From: Gemmatimonadota bacterium
GTDB taxonomy: Bacteria > Gemmatimonadota > Gemmatimonadetes > Palauibacterales > Palauibacteraceae
Length of the DNA: 64,000 nt
Assembly (NCBI GenBank): GCA_022820995.1
Contig: JAJEEM010000016.1
Coordinates: forward strand, 1-64,000
Direction of reading: 5' to 3'
Notes under the pieces: generated by a model
The model's input: the letters and a program-made list of their open reading frames with translations, nothing else
What the model was told of the DNA's origin: nothing
The model's database searches: none
Shown: positions 35,943-45,274 of the stretch, one piece after another
Numbering within the stretch: position 1 is the stretch's first letter
How the letters are laid out: each line of letters starts with the position of its first letter
Program-made: the position numbers and the translations under genes

Positions 35943-37217
35943 GTGAAGCTCCCGATCTTTCTCGCTGCCGCGGCCTGCCTGGCCGTCGTTCCCCTGCCGG
36001 CGCAGGAGGTGACGCCCATCGCCAACGGCAACGGCGCCCTTCGCGTCTTCTTCGACTGCGACGGCGGCCGTGGCATGTGCGATTTCGATTTCTACCGGCG
36101 GGAGATCCCGTACGTGAACTACACGCGCGACCGTGAGGACGCGCAGGTCCACGTCCTCATGACTTCGGAAGGCACGGGCAGCGGCGGACAGCGCTTCACG
36201 CTCGATTTCATCGGGCGCGAGGAGTTCGTCGAGGTATCGGACCGGCTGGAGGTCGTGACGCGGGCCAACCTCGCGGTGGAGCAGAGGCTGACCGAGGTCG
36301 CGCGCGTACTCGAGATCGGCCTGCTGCGCTACATCGCCCGCACGGACCAGGCCGCCAACATCGACGTTCACTACGACGGAGCGGAACACGGCGAGATCGC
36401 GGCCAGACCCGAGGATGACCCGTGGAACTTCTGGACCTTCCGGCTCCGCGCGGACGTGGAACTCGAGGTCGACGAGCGCACCGAAGAGTACGAACTCGAG
36501 GGCGGCTTCTCTGCAGACCGGGTTACGGATGCCCTGAAGCTCGAGTTCTCCATCGGCGGGAGCTACAACCGGAGTCTCTTCGAGACTTCGGACACGACGT
36601 CCGTGACGAGCATCCGCGAGAGCTACGATGCGGAGGGCCTCAGCGTGTGGAGCCTGTCGGATCACTGGTCGGCAGGCGCCGCCTACGAAGTAGGGCACTC
36701 CAGCTTCGCCAACGAAGACCTGCAGCTCCGGGTGGGGCCGGCGCTGGAGTACAACATCTTCCCCTACTCCGAGTCGACCCGCAGGCAGTTCAATTTTCTC
36801 TACACGATCGGCCTCCGGTATCACGACTACATCGAGCAGACCGTCTTCCTGAAGGACGAGGAAACGCTCCCTCACCATCGCTTCAGCGTGCGCCTCAGCG
36901 TCCGCCAGCCGTGGGGTGAGTCCTACGGGTTTCTCACCTTCTCCCAGTTCCTCCACGATCCGTCCAAGAACCGCTTCACCGCATTCGCGGGCGCCGATTT
37001 CCGCATCTTCCGGGGCCTGTCGCTCAACCTGAACGCGAACTACTCGCGCATCCGCGACCAGCTCAATGTGCCCGCCGGCGACGCGACCACCGAGGAGGTG
37101 CTCCTGCGCCAGCGCATTCTCCAGAGCGGCTTCGAGTATGGCGTGTCGGTGGGGTTTTCCTACACGTTCGGGTCGATCTACTCCAACGTGGTCAACCCCC
37201 GGCTGGACCGCTTCTAG
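35943..37217 (+). CDS. Predicted outer-membrane beta-barrel protein
   Basis: A 424-residue exported protein (signal ending LPAQEV). Residues about 25-130 form a soluble domain beginning with ALRVFFDCDGGRGMCDFDFYRREIPYV and containing a Cys pair (DCDGGRGMC). From residue 150 on, alternating amphipathic strands with aromatic ends (RLRADVELEVDE, FNFLYTIGLRYHDY, RFSVRLSVRQPW, GYGVSVGFSYTFGS-like end) indicate a barrel. This layout is common in Gemmatimonadota but I cannot give it a name. GTG 35943 has AAGGAT upstream. It is the start of a likely operon with the M20 gene. Confidence 0.72.
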   Translation: MKLPIFLAAAACLAVVPLPAQEVTPIANGNGALRVFFDCDGGRGMCDFDFYRREIPYVNYTRDREDAQVHVLMTSEGTGSGGQRFTLDFIGREEFVEVSDRLEVVTRANLAVEQRLTEVARVLEIGLLRYIARTDQAANIDVHYDGAEHGEIAARPEDDPWNFWTFRLRADVELEVDERTEEYELEGGFSADRVTDALKLEFSIGGSYNRSLFETSDTTSVTSIRESYDAEGLSVWSLSDHWSAGAAYEVGHSSFANEDLQLRVGPALEYNIFPYSESTRRQFNFLYTIGLRYHDYIEQTVFLKDEETLPHHRFSVRLSVRQPWGESYGFLTFSQFLHDPSKNRFTAFAGADFRIFRGLSLNLNANYSRIRDQLNVPAGDATTEEVLLRQRILQSGFEYGVSVGFSYTFGSIYSNVVNPRLDRF

Positions 37218-37291
37218 CACGGATCGCCGACGGACCCGCGCCGCGGATCCGCCCAGGCCGCCGGGTGACCGCACGGCACAAGGACAGCGAA

Positions 37292-38782
37292 ATGTTCAGG
37301 ATCTCCCTCCCGAGGCGGACGTCGTTCACCGCAGGGGCGGCGGCGTTCGTGCTCTTCCTCACCGCCGTTCCCCTGACGTCGCAGGTTTCCACCGACCTCA
37401 TGCGGGACGTGTCTCCCGGGAAGATGGCTGCGCTGGAAGCGCTCGATGATCTGGCCGACGAGATCCGGGACATGTCGATGACGCTGTGGGAGTACTCGGA
37501 GATCGCCCTCCTGGAACACCGCTCGGCGGAATACCTGGCGGGCCTGCTGGAGGCGGAGGGGTTCGAGGTCGAGACGGCTGTCGCCGGCATGCCCACCGCT
37601 TTCGTCGCAACCTTCCGCCACGGGAGCGGGGGGCCCGTGCTCGGCGTCCTGGCGGAATACGATGCGCTTCCGGGCGTCGGCAACGAGCCGGTGCCGCACC
37701 GGCAGGCCCGCGCGGACGGGGTCACGAACGGACAGGGCTGCGGCCACAACCTGTTCGGGGCCGGGTCCGTCGGCGCCGCGATCGCGATCAAGCGGGCCAT
37801 GGCGGACCGGGACATCCCGGGCGAAGTGCGGCTGTTCGGCACGCCGGCCGAGGAGACGGTCGTCGGCAAGGTGTACATGGCCAACGCGGGGCTCTTCGAC
37901 GATGTGGATGCGACACTCGTCTGGCACCCGATGACGGAGACCCGGGTCACGAACGCCTCGACGCAGGCGATGAACAATTTCACGGTCGAGTTCCGCGGCC
38001 AGGCGGCGCACTCGGCGGCGGACCCCTGGAACGGGCGCAGCGCGCTCGATGCCGTGGAGATGATGAACTACGGCGCGAACCTCATGCGCGAGCACGTCCA
38101 TCCCTCGACGCGCATCCATTACGTGATGCCGAACGCCGGCGAGGCGCCGAACGTCGTCCCGGAGTACGCGAAGGTGTGGTACTACGTGCGCGACACGCTG
38201 CGCTCGAACGTCGACGAGTACTACGAGTGGCTGCTCGACATCGCGGACGCCGCCGCGCAGGCGACCCGCACCGAGAACGAGGTCTCGCTCATCACCGGCG
38301 TGCATGCCCTGCTGCTCAACCGTCCGCTGCAGGAGGCGATGCAGGCGAACCTGGAAGCGGTCGGGGGGCCGCGGTTCCCGGACGCCTTCCAGGCCTGGGG
38401 CCGCGAGATGCAGGCGGGCCTCGACATCGCCCAGGTGGGCCTGGATGTCGACGTGCAGCCGCTCGCGGCCCGCCCGTCCCCGGCACAGGGGGGATCCACC
38501 GACGTGGCGGAGGTGAGCTGGATCACGCCGACGGTCCAGCTCGAAGTGACGTCCGCTCCGAAGGGCGTCCCGTGGCACTCGTGGGCCACGAGCGCGTCGC
38601 ACGGGACCGAGTGGGCGGCGGCCGCCGCGGATGTGGCGGCGCGGGTCATGGCGCTGACGGGAGTGGATCTCCTCACGGATCCGGACCTGCTCGCGGCGGC
38701 CAGGGAGGCGCACGACCGGTCCACGGCGGGCCGGCCCTGGAAATCCCCGATCCCGAGGGACCAGAAGCCGCCGCTCCCCTGA
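37292..38782 (+). CDS. Exported M20D amidohydrolase (AbgB-like)
   Basis: A 496-residue M20D family hydrolase with an N-terminal signal (FTAGAAAFVLFLTAVPLTSQ). Metal-site motifs are LAEYDALPG, GCGHNLFGA (Cys/His ligands), PAEETVVGK, and WHP(M)TETRV; the HSAADPWNGRSALDA segment is the dimerisation domain. It resembles p-aminobenzoyl-glutamate hydrolase subunit B, but such enzymes act on many N-acyl or aminoacyl amides. I chose ATG 37292, which has AAGGACAG upstream, over GTG 37265. Confidence 0.88.
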   Translation: MFRISLPRRTSFTAGAAAFVLFLTAVPLTSQVSTDLMRDVSPGKMAALEALDDLADEIRDMSMTLWEYSEIALLEHRSAEYLAGLLEAEGFEVETAVAGMPTAFVATFRHGSGGPVLGVLAEYDALPGVGNEPVPHRQARADGVTNGQGCGHNLFGAGSVGAAIAIKRAMADRDIPGEVRLFGTPAEETVVGKVYMANAGLFDDVDATLVWHPMTETRVTNASTQAMNNFTVEFRGQAAHSAADPWNGRSALDAVEMMNYGANLMREHVHPSTRIHYVMPNAGEAPNVVPEYAKVWYYVRDTLRSNVDEYYEWLLDIADAAAQATRTENEVSLITGVHALLLNRPLQEAMQANLEAVGGPRFPDAFQAWGREMQAGLDIAQVGLDVDVQPLAARPSPAQGGSTDVAEVSWITPTVQLEVTSAPKGVPWHSWATSASHGTEWAAAAADVAARVMALTGVDLLTDPDLLAAAREAHDRSTAGRPWKSPIPRDQKPPLP

Positions 38783-38786
38783 CGGC

Positions 38787-39179
38787 GTGACGAACCCGCT
38801 GCTCGGCTTCTTCGCGCCGTGGCTCATCTCCGCGGGGATTCTCGGGCTTCACGCCGTGCTCCCGGCCCGCACCATCGAGGGCTACGCGATCGATGGGCGC
38901 GGGGAACGTCTCCGCTACCGGATCAACGGACTCCCGACCTTCGCGGCCAGCCTCGCGATCTGGGTTGTCGCGGGATACAGCGGCGCCATGCCGTGGGAAT
39001 GGCTCTGGCGGCACCGCAGGTGGGGCGCGGCGGGCGCCTGCGCGCTGGGTGTGTCGCTCTCGGTCGCTGCGATGCGGTGGGCTCCGTCGACCGGCCGCCC
39101 GCTCATCGTGCAGCGCCGATGCGTCTTGCCCGCTGCCTTTAACGATTCCTATGCTCAATCCGGCAGGCTGGTGTCGTAA
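38787..39179 (+). pseudogene. N-terminal remnant of an ERG4/ERG24-like sterol reductase
   Basis: 130 codons starting at GTG, four bases after the M20D stop. FFAPWLISAGILGLHAVLPARTIEGY and LRYRINGLPTFAASLAIWVV match the beginning of the ERG4/ERG24 (delta-14/delta-24 sterol reductase-like) membrane enzymes, which are about 400 residues long. After about residue 95 the similarity stops and a short unrelated tail (QRRCVLPAAFNDSYAQ) runs to TAA. The catalytic C-terminal NADPH region is absent, so this is probably a broken gene. Two or three membrane helices remain. Confidence 0.6.
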
Positions 39180-39282
39180 CGCCGAGGTGTGCTGCGTCAC
39201 GGCGCCCGGGTCTCAGGCCTGCGCCGGATCGGGGACGGGACGTGTCAGGGGGGGCCACCCACCCTCAGGCGGAGGTAACGCC

Positions 39283-39690
39283 ATGAACACGAAGTGCCTC
39301 GTCGCATCAGTCGCCGGTGCCGTCGTTCTTTTCGTGGGAGGCTACGTACTCTATGAGCTTGTGCTCGGCGGATTCTTCGCAGCCAACGCGGGGTCCGCCA
39401 CCGGGGTCATCAAGGAGTCTCCCGACTTCCTCTGGATCGCCGTAGGTCAGCTCGCCTCGGGGGGCGTGCTCGCGACCGCCCTGGGCTGGAAGGGCGCGAC
39501 GGACGTCGCGGGTGGCGCTCAGGCGGGCGCGAAGCTCGGCGCGCTCATCGCCGTCGCCTTCGGATTCGTGACGCTGGGCGCGATGAACACCTCGACGCTC
39601 GCCTCGGTGGTCGTCGATGTCGTCGTCACCGGCGTCCTGTGGGGCGCGGCCGGCGCCGTCGTCGGCATGATGCTCGGACGCGGCGACTAG
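39283..39690 (+). CDS. Small four-helix membrane protein
   Basis: A 135-residue membrane protein behind an ideal GGAGGT. Four hydrophobic segments (about residues 8-28, 50-68, 82-100, 108-128) with a conserved-looking FFAANAGSATGVIKESPDF loop between helices 1 and 2. Similar uncharacterised proteins (DUF1761-like) are found in soil and marine bacteria. The function is unknown. Confidence 0.68.
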   Translation: MNTKCLVASVAGAVVLFVGGYVLYELVLGGFFAANAGSATGVIKESPDFLWIAVGQLASGGVLATALGWKGATDVAGGAQAGAKLGALIAVAFGFVTLGAMNTSTLASVVVDVVVTGVLWGAAGAVVGMMLGRGD

Positions 39691-39899
39691 CCGCCCGGCG
39701 AATTCCACCAGGTCTCTGTCTGCCGGGGGGTCGGTCGTCCGGACCGGCCCCCGCCGGCAGGGTTGCGTCCCGGCAGTCCGTGGCAAGAGCTCCGCTGCGT
39801 TCGAGCGGCACCGCCATCTGGACAGGCCACGGCACCTCCTCCACGTTTTCCGACGTACTCTCGTCGCCCGCTCTCCAAACGACAACCACGAGTCCTGCC

Positions 39900-42467
39900 A
39901 TGAACTCCGTATTCCGTGCCCGTCTCCGCCGCTTCCTCCCGATCGCCGCCGTGATCCTGCTCGCGGCGCCGCTCGCCGCGCAGGAGGCCGCCGAAGACCC
40001 GGCGAACTACCGCCTCGCGGCGCGCTTCGCGCCCTACAAGATCCAGGATCTCGTCTACTCCACCTCGGTCGATCCGCAGTGGATCGAGGGTTCGGAGTCC
40101 TTCTGGTACGAATGGGAGACCTCCGACGGCTCCTTCTACCACATCGTGGATCCGGTGGCCGGGACGAAGCGGCAGATCTTCGACAACGACCGCATCGCGG
40201 CCGAACTCACCCGCATCACGCGCGACCCCTGGGACGGCCAGCACCTCCCGATCCGCGCGATCCGGTTCATCGACGCGAACACGCTCCAGTTCGAAGTCGA
40301 GTCGTCGCAGGATGAGGAGGAAGACGAGACGGAATCGGAGATGGAGGAGCTGGACGAGGAGGAGGAAGAGGGCGAGCAGCAGCGCCGGCGCGCGCGCAAG
40401 AAGGTCTTCCACTTCGAGTACGACGTGAACACGCGGGTGCTGCGGGAACTCGAGGATTGGGAGGCGCCCGACAATCACCCGTCATGGGCCAGCGTGTCCC
40501 CTGACGGCCAGACGGTCATCTTCGCCCGCCACCACAACCTCCACATGATGAGCGGGGACGACTACCAGCAGTTCCTCGAGGCGCGCCGCGGGAAGAGCGG
40601 GGACGAGGCGGACGAAGCGGAGGAGGGGATCGAGGTCGAGGAGACGCAGCTCACGACGGACGGCGAGGAGCACTACAGCTACGCCGTGTTCGAGCGCGGC
40701 GACACGGACATCGAGCGGGAGGAGAACGCGGACGAGCGGAAGCGTGTGTCGATCTCGTGGGCCCATGATTCACGCCGCTTCTCCCTCATCCGCCGCGACC
40801 GGCGGGAGGTGGGGAACCTCTGGGTCATCCACATGGTCGGCAACAGGCGGCCCGAACTCGAATCCTACAAGTACGACATGCCGGGCGAGGAGACCGTGAG
40901 CCAGCCCGAGCTTCTCATCTACGACCTCCAGGACCGGAACATGGTCGAGGTCGCGATGCCGGAGGAGTGGAAGGACCACCGCCTCTTCACGACCTCCGCG
41001 CGCCAGTTCCGCTATCCGGACAGCGAGGAGCCGTTCCGCTCGCTCTGGCTCTCGCCCGGCTCGGACGAACTTCACTTCGTGAGGCAGAGTCGCGACCAGC
41101 ACCGCGTGGACGTGATGGTGGCGGACGCAGCGACGGGCGAGGCGCGCGTGCTGTTCGAGGAGCGGCTCAACACCTACGTGGAGTTCCAGCGGCTCGAGCT
41201 CCTCGAGTCCGGCGACATGCTGTGGTGGTCGGAACGCGACGGCTGGGCGCACCTGTACCGGTTCGCGCCGGACGGCACGCTTCGCAACCGCCTCACCGAG
41301 GGTCCGTGGTCCGTGCGCCAGGTGGTCGGGATCGACGAGTCGGCCGGCGTCGTCTACTTCCAGGCCAACGCGCGCGAGGAGGGCGAGGACCCCTATTACC
41401 AGCACCTGTACCGTGTGAACCTGGACGGCTCCGGGCTGACGATTCTGAACCCCGGCGACTTCGATCACCGCGTCGAGATGGGGGAGTCGAACCGCTTCTT
41501 CGTCAGCAACCACTCGCGCGTCAACACGACCCCGGCGGCGGCGCTCCATGCGGCCAACGGCCGCCGGATCATGGATCTCGAGACGGCGGATTTCTCGAAG
41601 CTGGAAGAGGCGGGCTACCGGTTCCCGGAGCCCTACACGGTGAAGGCGGACGATGGCGTCACGGACCTGTACGGCGTGATGTACAAGCCGTTCGACTTCG
41701 ATCCGGCGAAGACGTATCCGATCGTGGCCTACGTATATCCCGGGCCGCAGACGGAGTCCGTGGCGAAGTCGTTCTCGACGGCGCGCTACGAGACGGCGCT
41801 GGCCCAGTTCGGCATTGTCGTGATCACGGTGGGGAACCGCGGCGGCCATCCCGCGCGCTCGAAGTGGTACCACAACTACGGGTACGGGAACCTCCGCGAC
41901 TACGGACTGGCGGACAAGAAAACCGCAATCGAACAACTCGTGGACCGGCACGACTTCATCGACATCGACCGGGTCGGGATCTACGGCCACTCCGGCGGCG
42001 GCTTCATGTCGACGGCGGCGATGCTCGTCTACCCCGACTTCTTCAAGGTCGCCGTCTCATCCTCGGGGAACCACAACAACGATGTATACAACCAGAACTG
42101 GTCCGAGAAGCACCACGGCGTGCGTGAAGTCGTGGACGACAGCGGGAACGTGACCTTCGAGTACGAGATCGAGCGCAACTCGGACCTCGCGGCGAACCTG
42201 AAGGGGCACCTGCTGCTCACGACGGGGGACATCGACAACAACGTCCACCACGCGGGCACGCACCGCATGGCGGAGGCGCTGATCCGGGCCAACAAGCGCT
42301 TCGACTACTTCGTCTTCCCCGGCCAGCGGCACGGTTACGGGGACATGAGCGACTACTGGTTCTGGCTGCGCGCCGAGTACTTCGTGAAGCACCTGCTGGG
42401 CGATACCCGCTGGACCCCGGACATCACGCAGTTGAACGTGGAGCGGGAGCAGACGGGCGGCCGCTGA
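39900..42467 (+). CDS. Exported S9 dipeptidyl peptidase (DPP IV-like)
   Basis: An 855-residue exported serine peptidase. A signal peptide (ending LAAQEA) is followed by an N-terminal beta-propeller and a C-terminal alpha/beta-hydrolase domain. The triad can be read: Ser698 in GHSGGGF, Asp779 in GDIDNNVHH and His811 in GQRHGYG. It trims dipeptides from peptides in the periplasm. A striking insert at about residues 140-170 is a run of Glu/Asp followed by a basic QQRRRARKK stretch, with a second acidic run near 230-245. These lie in the propeller and are not part of the usual fold. Confidence 0.92.
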   Translation: MNSVFRARLRRFLPIAAVILLAAPLAAQEAAEDPANYRLAARFAPYKIQDLVYSTSVDPQWIEGSESFWYEWETSDGSFYHIVDPVAGTKRQIFDNDRIAAELTRITRDPWDGQHLPIRAIRFIDANTLQFEVESSQDEEEDETESEMEELDEEEEEGEQQRRRARKKVFHFEYDVNTRVLRELEDWEAPDNHPSWASVSPDGQTVIFARHHNLHMMSGDDYQQFLEARRGKSGDEADEAEEGIEVEETQLTTDGEEHYSYAVFERGDTDIEREENADERKRVSISWAHDSRRFSLIRRDRREVGNLWVIHMVGNRRPELESYKYDMPGEETVSQPELLIYDLQDRNMVEVAMPEEWKDHRLFTTSARQFRYPDSEEPFRSLWLSPGSDELHFVRQSRDQHRVDVMVADAATGEARVLFEERLNTYVEFQRLELLESGDMLWWSERDGWAHLYRFAPDGTLRNRLTEGPWSVRQVVGIDESAGVVYFQANAREEGEDPYYQHLYRVNLDGSGLTILNPGDFDHRVEMGESNRFFVSNHSRVNTTPAAALHAANGRRIMDLETADFSKLEEAGYRFPEPYTVKADDGVTDLYGVMYKPFDFDPAKTYPIVAYVYPGPQTESVAKSFSTARYETALAQFGIVVITVGNRGGHPARSKWYHNYGYGNLRDYGLADKKTAIEQLVDRHDFIDIDRVGIYGHSGGGFMSTAAMLVYPDFFKVAVSSSGNHNNDVYNQNWSEKHHGVREVVDDSGNVTFEYEIERNSDLAANLKGHLLLTTGDIDNNVHHAGTHRMAEALIRANKRFDYFVFPGQRHGYGDMSDYWFWLRAEYFVKHLLGDTRWTPDITQLNVEREQTGGR

Positions 42468-42478
42468 TCCGGCCGCCC
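42455..42478. terminator. Hairpin over the S9 peptidase stop codon
   Basis: GGGCGGCCG, loop CTGATC (holding the TGA stop), CGGCCGCCC. A perfect nine-base stem between the convergent S9 and M16 genes. Confidence 0.6.
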
Positions 42479-42496
42479 GCCGCTCCCGTCGGCGGG
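42476..42496. terminator. Second hairpin between S9 and M16 genes
   Basis: CCCGCCG, loop CTCCCGT, CGGCGGG. It overlaps the first hairpin by three bases, so the two may be alternatives, one for each direction of transcription. Confidence 0.5.
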
Positions 42497-42509
42497 CCCG
42501 GGGACCCCG

Positions 42510-45263
42510 TTACGGAACGAGCTTGTTCGCGAAGTCGCCGCCCCGGACGATCGTCAGCTTTGCCGGATCGATGTGGCGCCGCATCGCGGCCTCGACGTCG
42601 GCAGCGGTCAGCGCCTCGATCGCCGCCTCCTGCTCCGCCGTAAATTCGAGCGGACGGTCCAGGAACAGACTGTTCGACAGCATGTTCGCGATGACGGCAT
42701 CGTTCGAGCGGGCGTTCTGCGCCTGGTCGAGGTATCCGCGCTTCGCGCCCTCGAATTCCTCTTCCGTGAACCCATCCGCCAGCGTCACGTCGAGGATGTC
42801 CGTGAACGACGCGACGACCTTGTCCGCGTTCTCCGGCGCGAAGATCGCGAAGGCGATGAACTGCGCGTTGTCATCGATCGGGGGCGCGCCATAGTTCGAG
42901 CCCACGCCGTACGACAGGCCTTCCTCCCCCCGGATCCTGCTGAACATCCGTGAGTTCATGCCGCCGCCCAGGATGTGGTTGCCGAGGAGCAGGGCGGGGT
43001 AGTCGGGGTGATCGTCGCGCATCTGAATCGTGAGCCCGGCGAACATCATGGCGTTCGCCTTGTCCGGCGTCTCGATGTCGAGGGTCAGCGGCGCGATCTC
43101 GCGGTACTGCACCGGCACGCGGGCGTAGGGCTCGCTCGCCGTCCAGTCCCCGAACAGTTCCTCGACCAGGGCGCGGATCTCCGCGGCGTCGAAGTCGCCG
43201 ACGACGGACCTGGTGCCGCCCTGCGCCCCGTAGAAGCCCTCCCAGAACGCGCGCGCCTCGTCCACCGTCGCGGCCTCGAGGCGCTCGATCTGTTCCTCGA
43301 AGGTCGGCGAGTAGCGGGGATGATCCGCCGGATACTCGCCGAAGTGGCGCTGGAACGCCTGGACCACGAGGGCCTGCGGCTCCGACATCTGCGACTCGAT
43401 GCCGGCCAGTCGCTCCTCGCGCAGCAGTTCGAACTCGTCCGGGGCGAAGGCCGGCTGCTGGAGAACCTCGGCGCCGAGCCGGAGTACGGCCGGAAGATTC
43501 TCCCGCACGGTGGTGAACGATCCGCTCGCGGTGGTGGCGCCGCCGCCGATGCCTCCCTGGGCCTTCAGGCGATCGAGTTCATCGGAGATATCCTGGCGGG
43601 ATCGGTTCTCCGTCCCCCGCATCAGCATGGCGCCGGCGAGCGAAGCTGCGGTCGCCTGCCCCATGAGGGCGCCCTCCGTGCCATGCCGTAGCGTGAAGCG
43701 CACGTTCACGGCGTCGCCGCGGTTCTCCTTGGCAAGAAAGGCGACCTTGAGGCCGTTGGGCAGTTCGAACCGTTCCGTCCGGGCCTCGATGTTCTCGATC
43801 GTGGGCTCGAACGCCTCCCCTTCGGCCACCGCCTCCCGCCCCGTGTACGAGGCGACGAGCGCTCCGACGTCCGGCGGCGCGGGGATCTCGGCGCGAGCCG
43901 GGGTCTCCTCCGTCGGGTAGTAGTAGCCGATCGTCCGGTTCGAAGGCTTGAGATACGCCTGTGCGACCTGGTGGACCGCTTCGGGCGTCACCCGCTCCAG
44001 GCGATCCCGGTGCAGGAAGAAGAGGCGCCAGTCGCCCATCGACGCCCATTCGCTGAGCTGAAGGGCGATCCCCTGGGGGTTGTTGAACGAGAGTTCGATG
44101 CCCGAGAGAAAGTCCGTCTTCGCCCTGTCGACTTCCTCCTCGGTGGGAGGTTCGTCGACGAGCGCCTGAATCGTGGCGAGCATGACGTCGGCGGCTTCGT
44201 CGAGCGAGTCGCCCTCGCGCACCTCCGTGCCGGCGAACAGGATGCCCGGCTCGCGCAGCTGGAAGTTGCCGGCGAACGCGTTGGCGGCCAACCCCGGCTC
44301 GACCAGCGCCTGGTAGAGGCGACCCGCGGGACGCGCGGTGAGGATGTGCGTCATCACGTCGACGGCGGCGAAGTGCTCGTGAGATCCGGGCGGCATGTGA
44401 TAGGCCGCCATCGCGAACTGGACATCTCCGACGCGACGCAGCGTGACGGTACGCTCGCCGTCCTGAGCGGGCTCGGCCGTGTACGTCTGGAACAGTTGGT
44501 TCGCCCCCGTGCGATCCGGCCGCGGGAGGGCACCGAACTTCTCGGCCACGAGTTCGAGCGCCCGGTCGGGATCGAAGCGCCCGGCGACGACGAGGATCGC
44601 ATTGTCCGGCTGGTAGTACTTCCGGTAGAAGGCCTGCAGCCGGTCGATGGGCACGTTTTCGATGTCCGCGCGCGCGCCGATCGTGGAGTTGCCGTAGTTG
44701 TGCCAGTCGTAGGCGGCGGACAGGACCCGCTTCTGGAGTACGCCGCGCGGGCTGTTCTCCCCCGCCTCCCACTCGTTCCGGACGACCGTCATCTCGGAAT
44801 CGAGGTCCTCCTGGGCGATGAACGAGTTCACCATGCGATCGGCCTCGAGGTCGAGCGCCCACTCGAGGTTCTCATCGGTGGCCGGGAACGTCTCGAAGTA
44901 GTTCGTGCGGTCGAACCACGTCGTGCCGTTCGGGAAGGCGCCGTGCTCGTCCAGTTCCTTCGGGATGTCCGGGTGGTTCGGCGTCCCCTTGAACACCAGG
45001 TGCTCGAGGAGATGAGCCATGCCCGTCTCGCCGTACCCTTCATGTCTCGAGCCGACGAGGTAGGTGATGTTCACGGTGATGCGCTGGTTGCTCTGGTCGG
45101 GGAAGAGCAGAAATCGCAACCCGTTCTCGAGCCGATACTCCGTAATCCCCTCGACGCTGGCGACCTCGGTGACGCCCGCGGGAAGCTGGGCCTCGGCCGT
45201 ACCGGGTACGGCCAGCACCGACACGAACCCCGCCACCGCCGCAAACCTGCGTGTCGTTCTCAT
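42510..45263 (-). CDS. M16 family zinc peptidase, double-domain
   Basis: A 917-residue exported protein with both halves of the M16 clam shell in one chain. The N-terminal half has the inverted zinc motif HLLEH (His84, Glu87, His88) in MAHLLEHLVFKGT; the C-terminal half (from about residue 500, FELPNGLKVAFLAKEN) lacks the metal motif, as usual. A signal peptide ends at AEAQLP. It degrades peptides in the periplasm. ATG 45263 has GGAGAAAGAG upstream; ATG 45275, overlapping the icd stop, is an alternative. It is cotranscribed with icd. Confidence 0.91.
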   Translation of the reverse strand: MRTTRRFAAVAGFVSVLAVPGTAEAQLPAGVTEVASVEGITEYRLENGLRFLLFPDQSNQRITVNITYLVGSRHEGYGETGMAHLLEHLVFKGTPNHPDIPKELDEHGAFPNGTTWFDRTNYFETFPATDENLEWALDLEADRMVNSFIAQEDLDSEMTVVRNEWEAGENSPRGVLQKRVLSAAYDWHNYGNSTIGARADIENVPIDRLQAFYRKYYQPDNAILVVAGRFDPDRALELVAEKFGALPRPDRTGANQLFQTYTAEPAQDGERTVTLRRVGDVQFAMAAYHMPPGSHEHFAAVDVMTHILTARPAGRLYQALVEPGLAANAFAGNFQLREPGILFAGTEVREGDSLDEAADVMLATIQALVDEPPTEEEVDRAKTDFLSGIELSFNNPQGIALQLSEWASMGDWRLFFLHRDRLERVTPEAVHQVAQAYLKPSNRTIGYYYPTEETPARAEIPAPPDVGALVASYTGREAVAEGEAFEPTIENIEARTERFELPNGLKVAFLAKENRGDAVNVRFTLRHGTEGALMGQATAASLAGAMLMRGTENRSRQDISDELDRLKAQGGIGGGATTASGSFTTVRENLPAVLRLGAEVLQQPAFAPDEFELLREERLAGIESQMSEPQALVVQAFQRHFGEYPADHPRYSPTFEEQIERLEAATVDEARAFWEGFYGAQGGTRSVVGDFDAAEIRALVEELFGDWTASEPYARVPVQYREIAPLTLDIETPDKANAMMFAGLTIQMRDDHPDYPALLLGNHILGGGMNSRMFSRIRGEEGLSYGVGSNYGAPPIDDNAQFIAFAIFAPENADKVVASFTDILDVTLADGFTEEEFEGAKRGYLDQAQNARSNDAVIANMLSNSLFLDRPLEFTAEQEAAIEALTAADVEAAMRRHIDPAKLTIVRGGDFANKLVP

Positions 45264-45274
45264 CTCTTTCTCCA

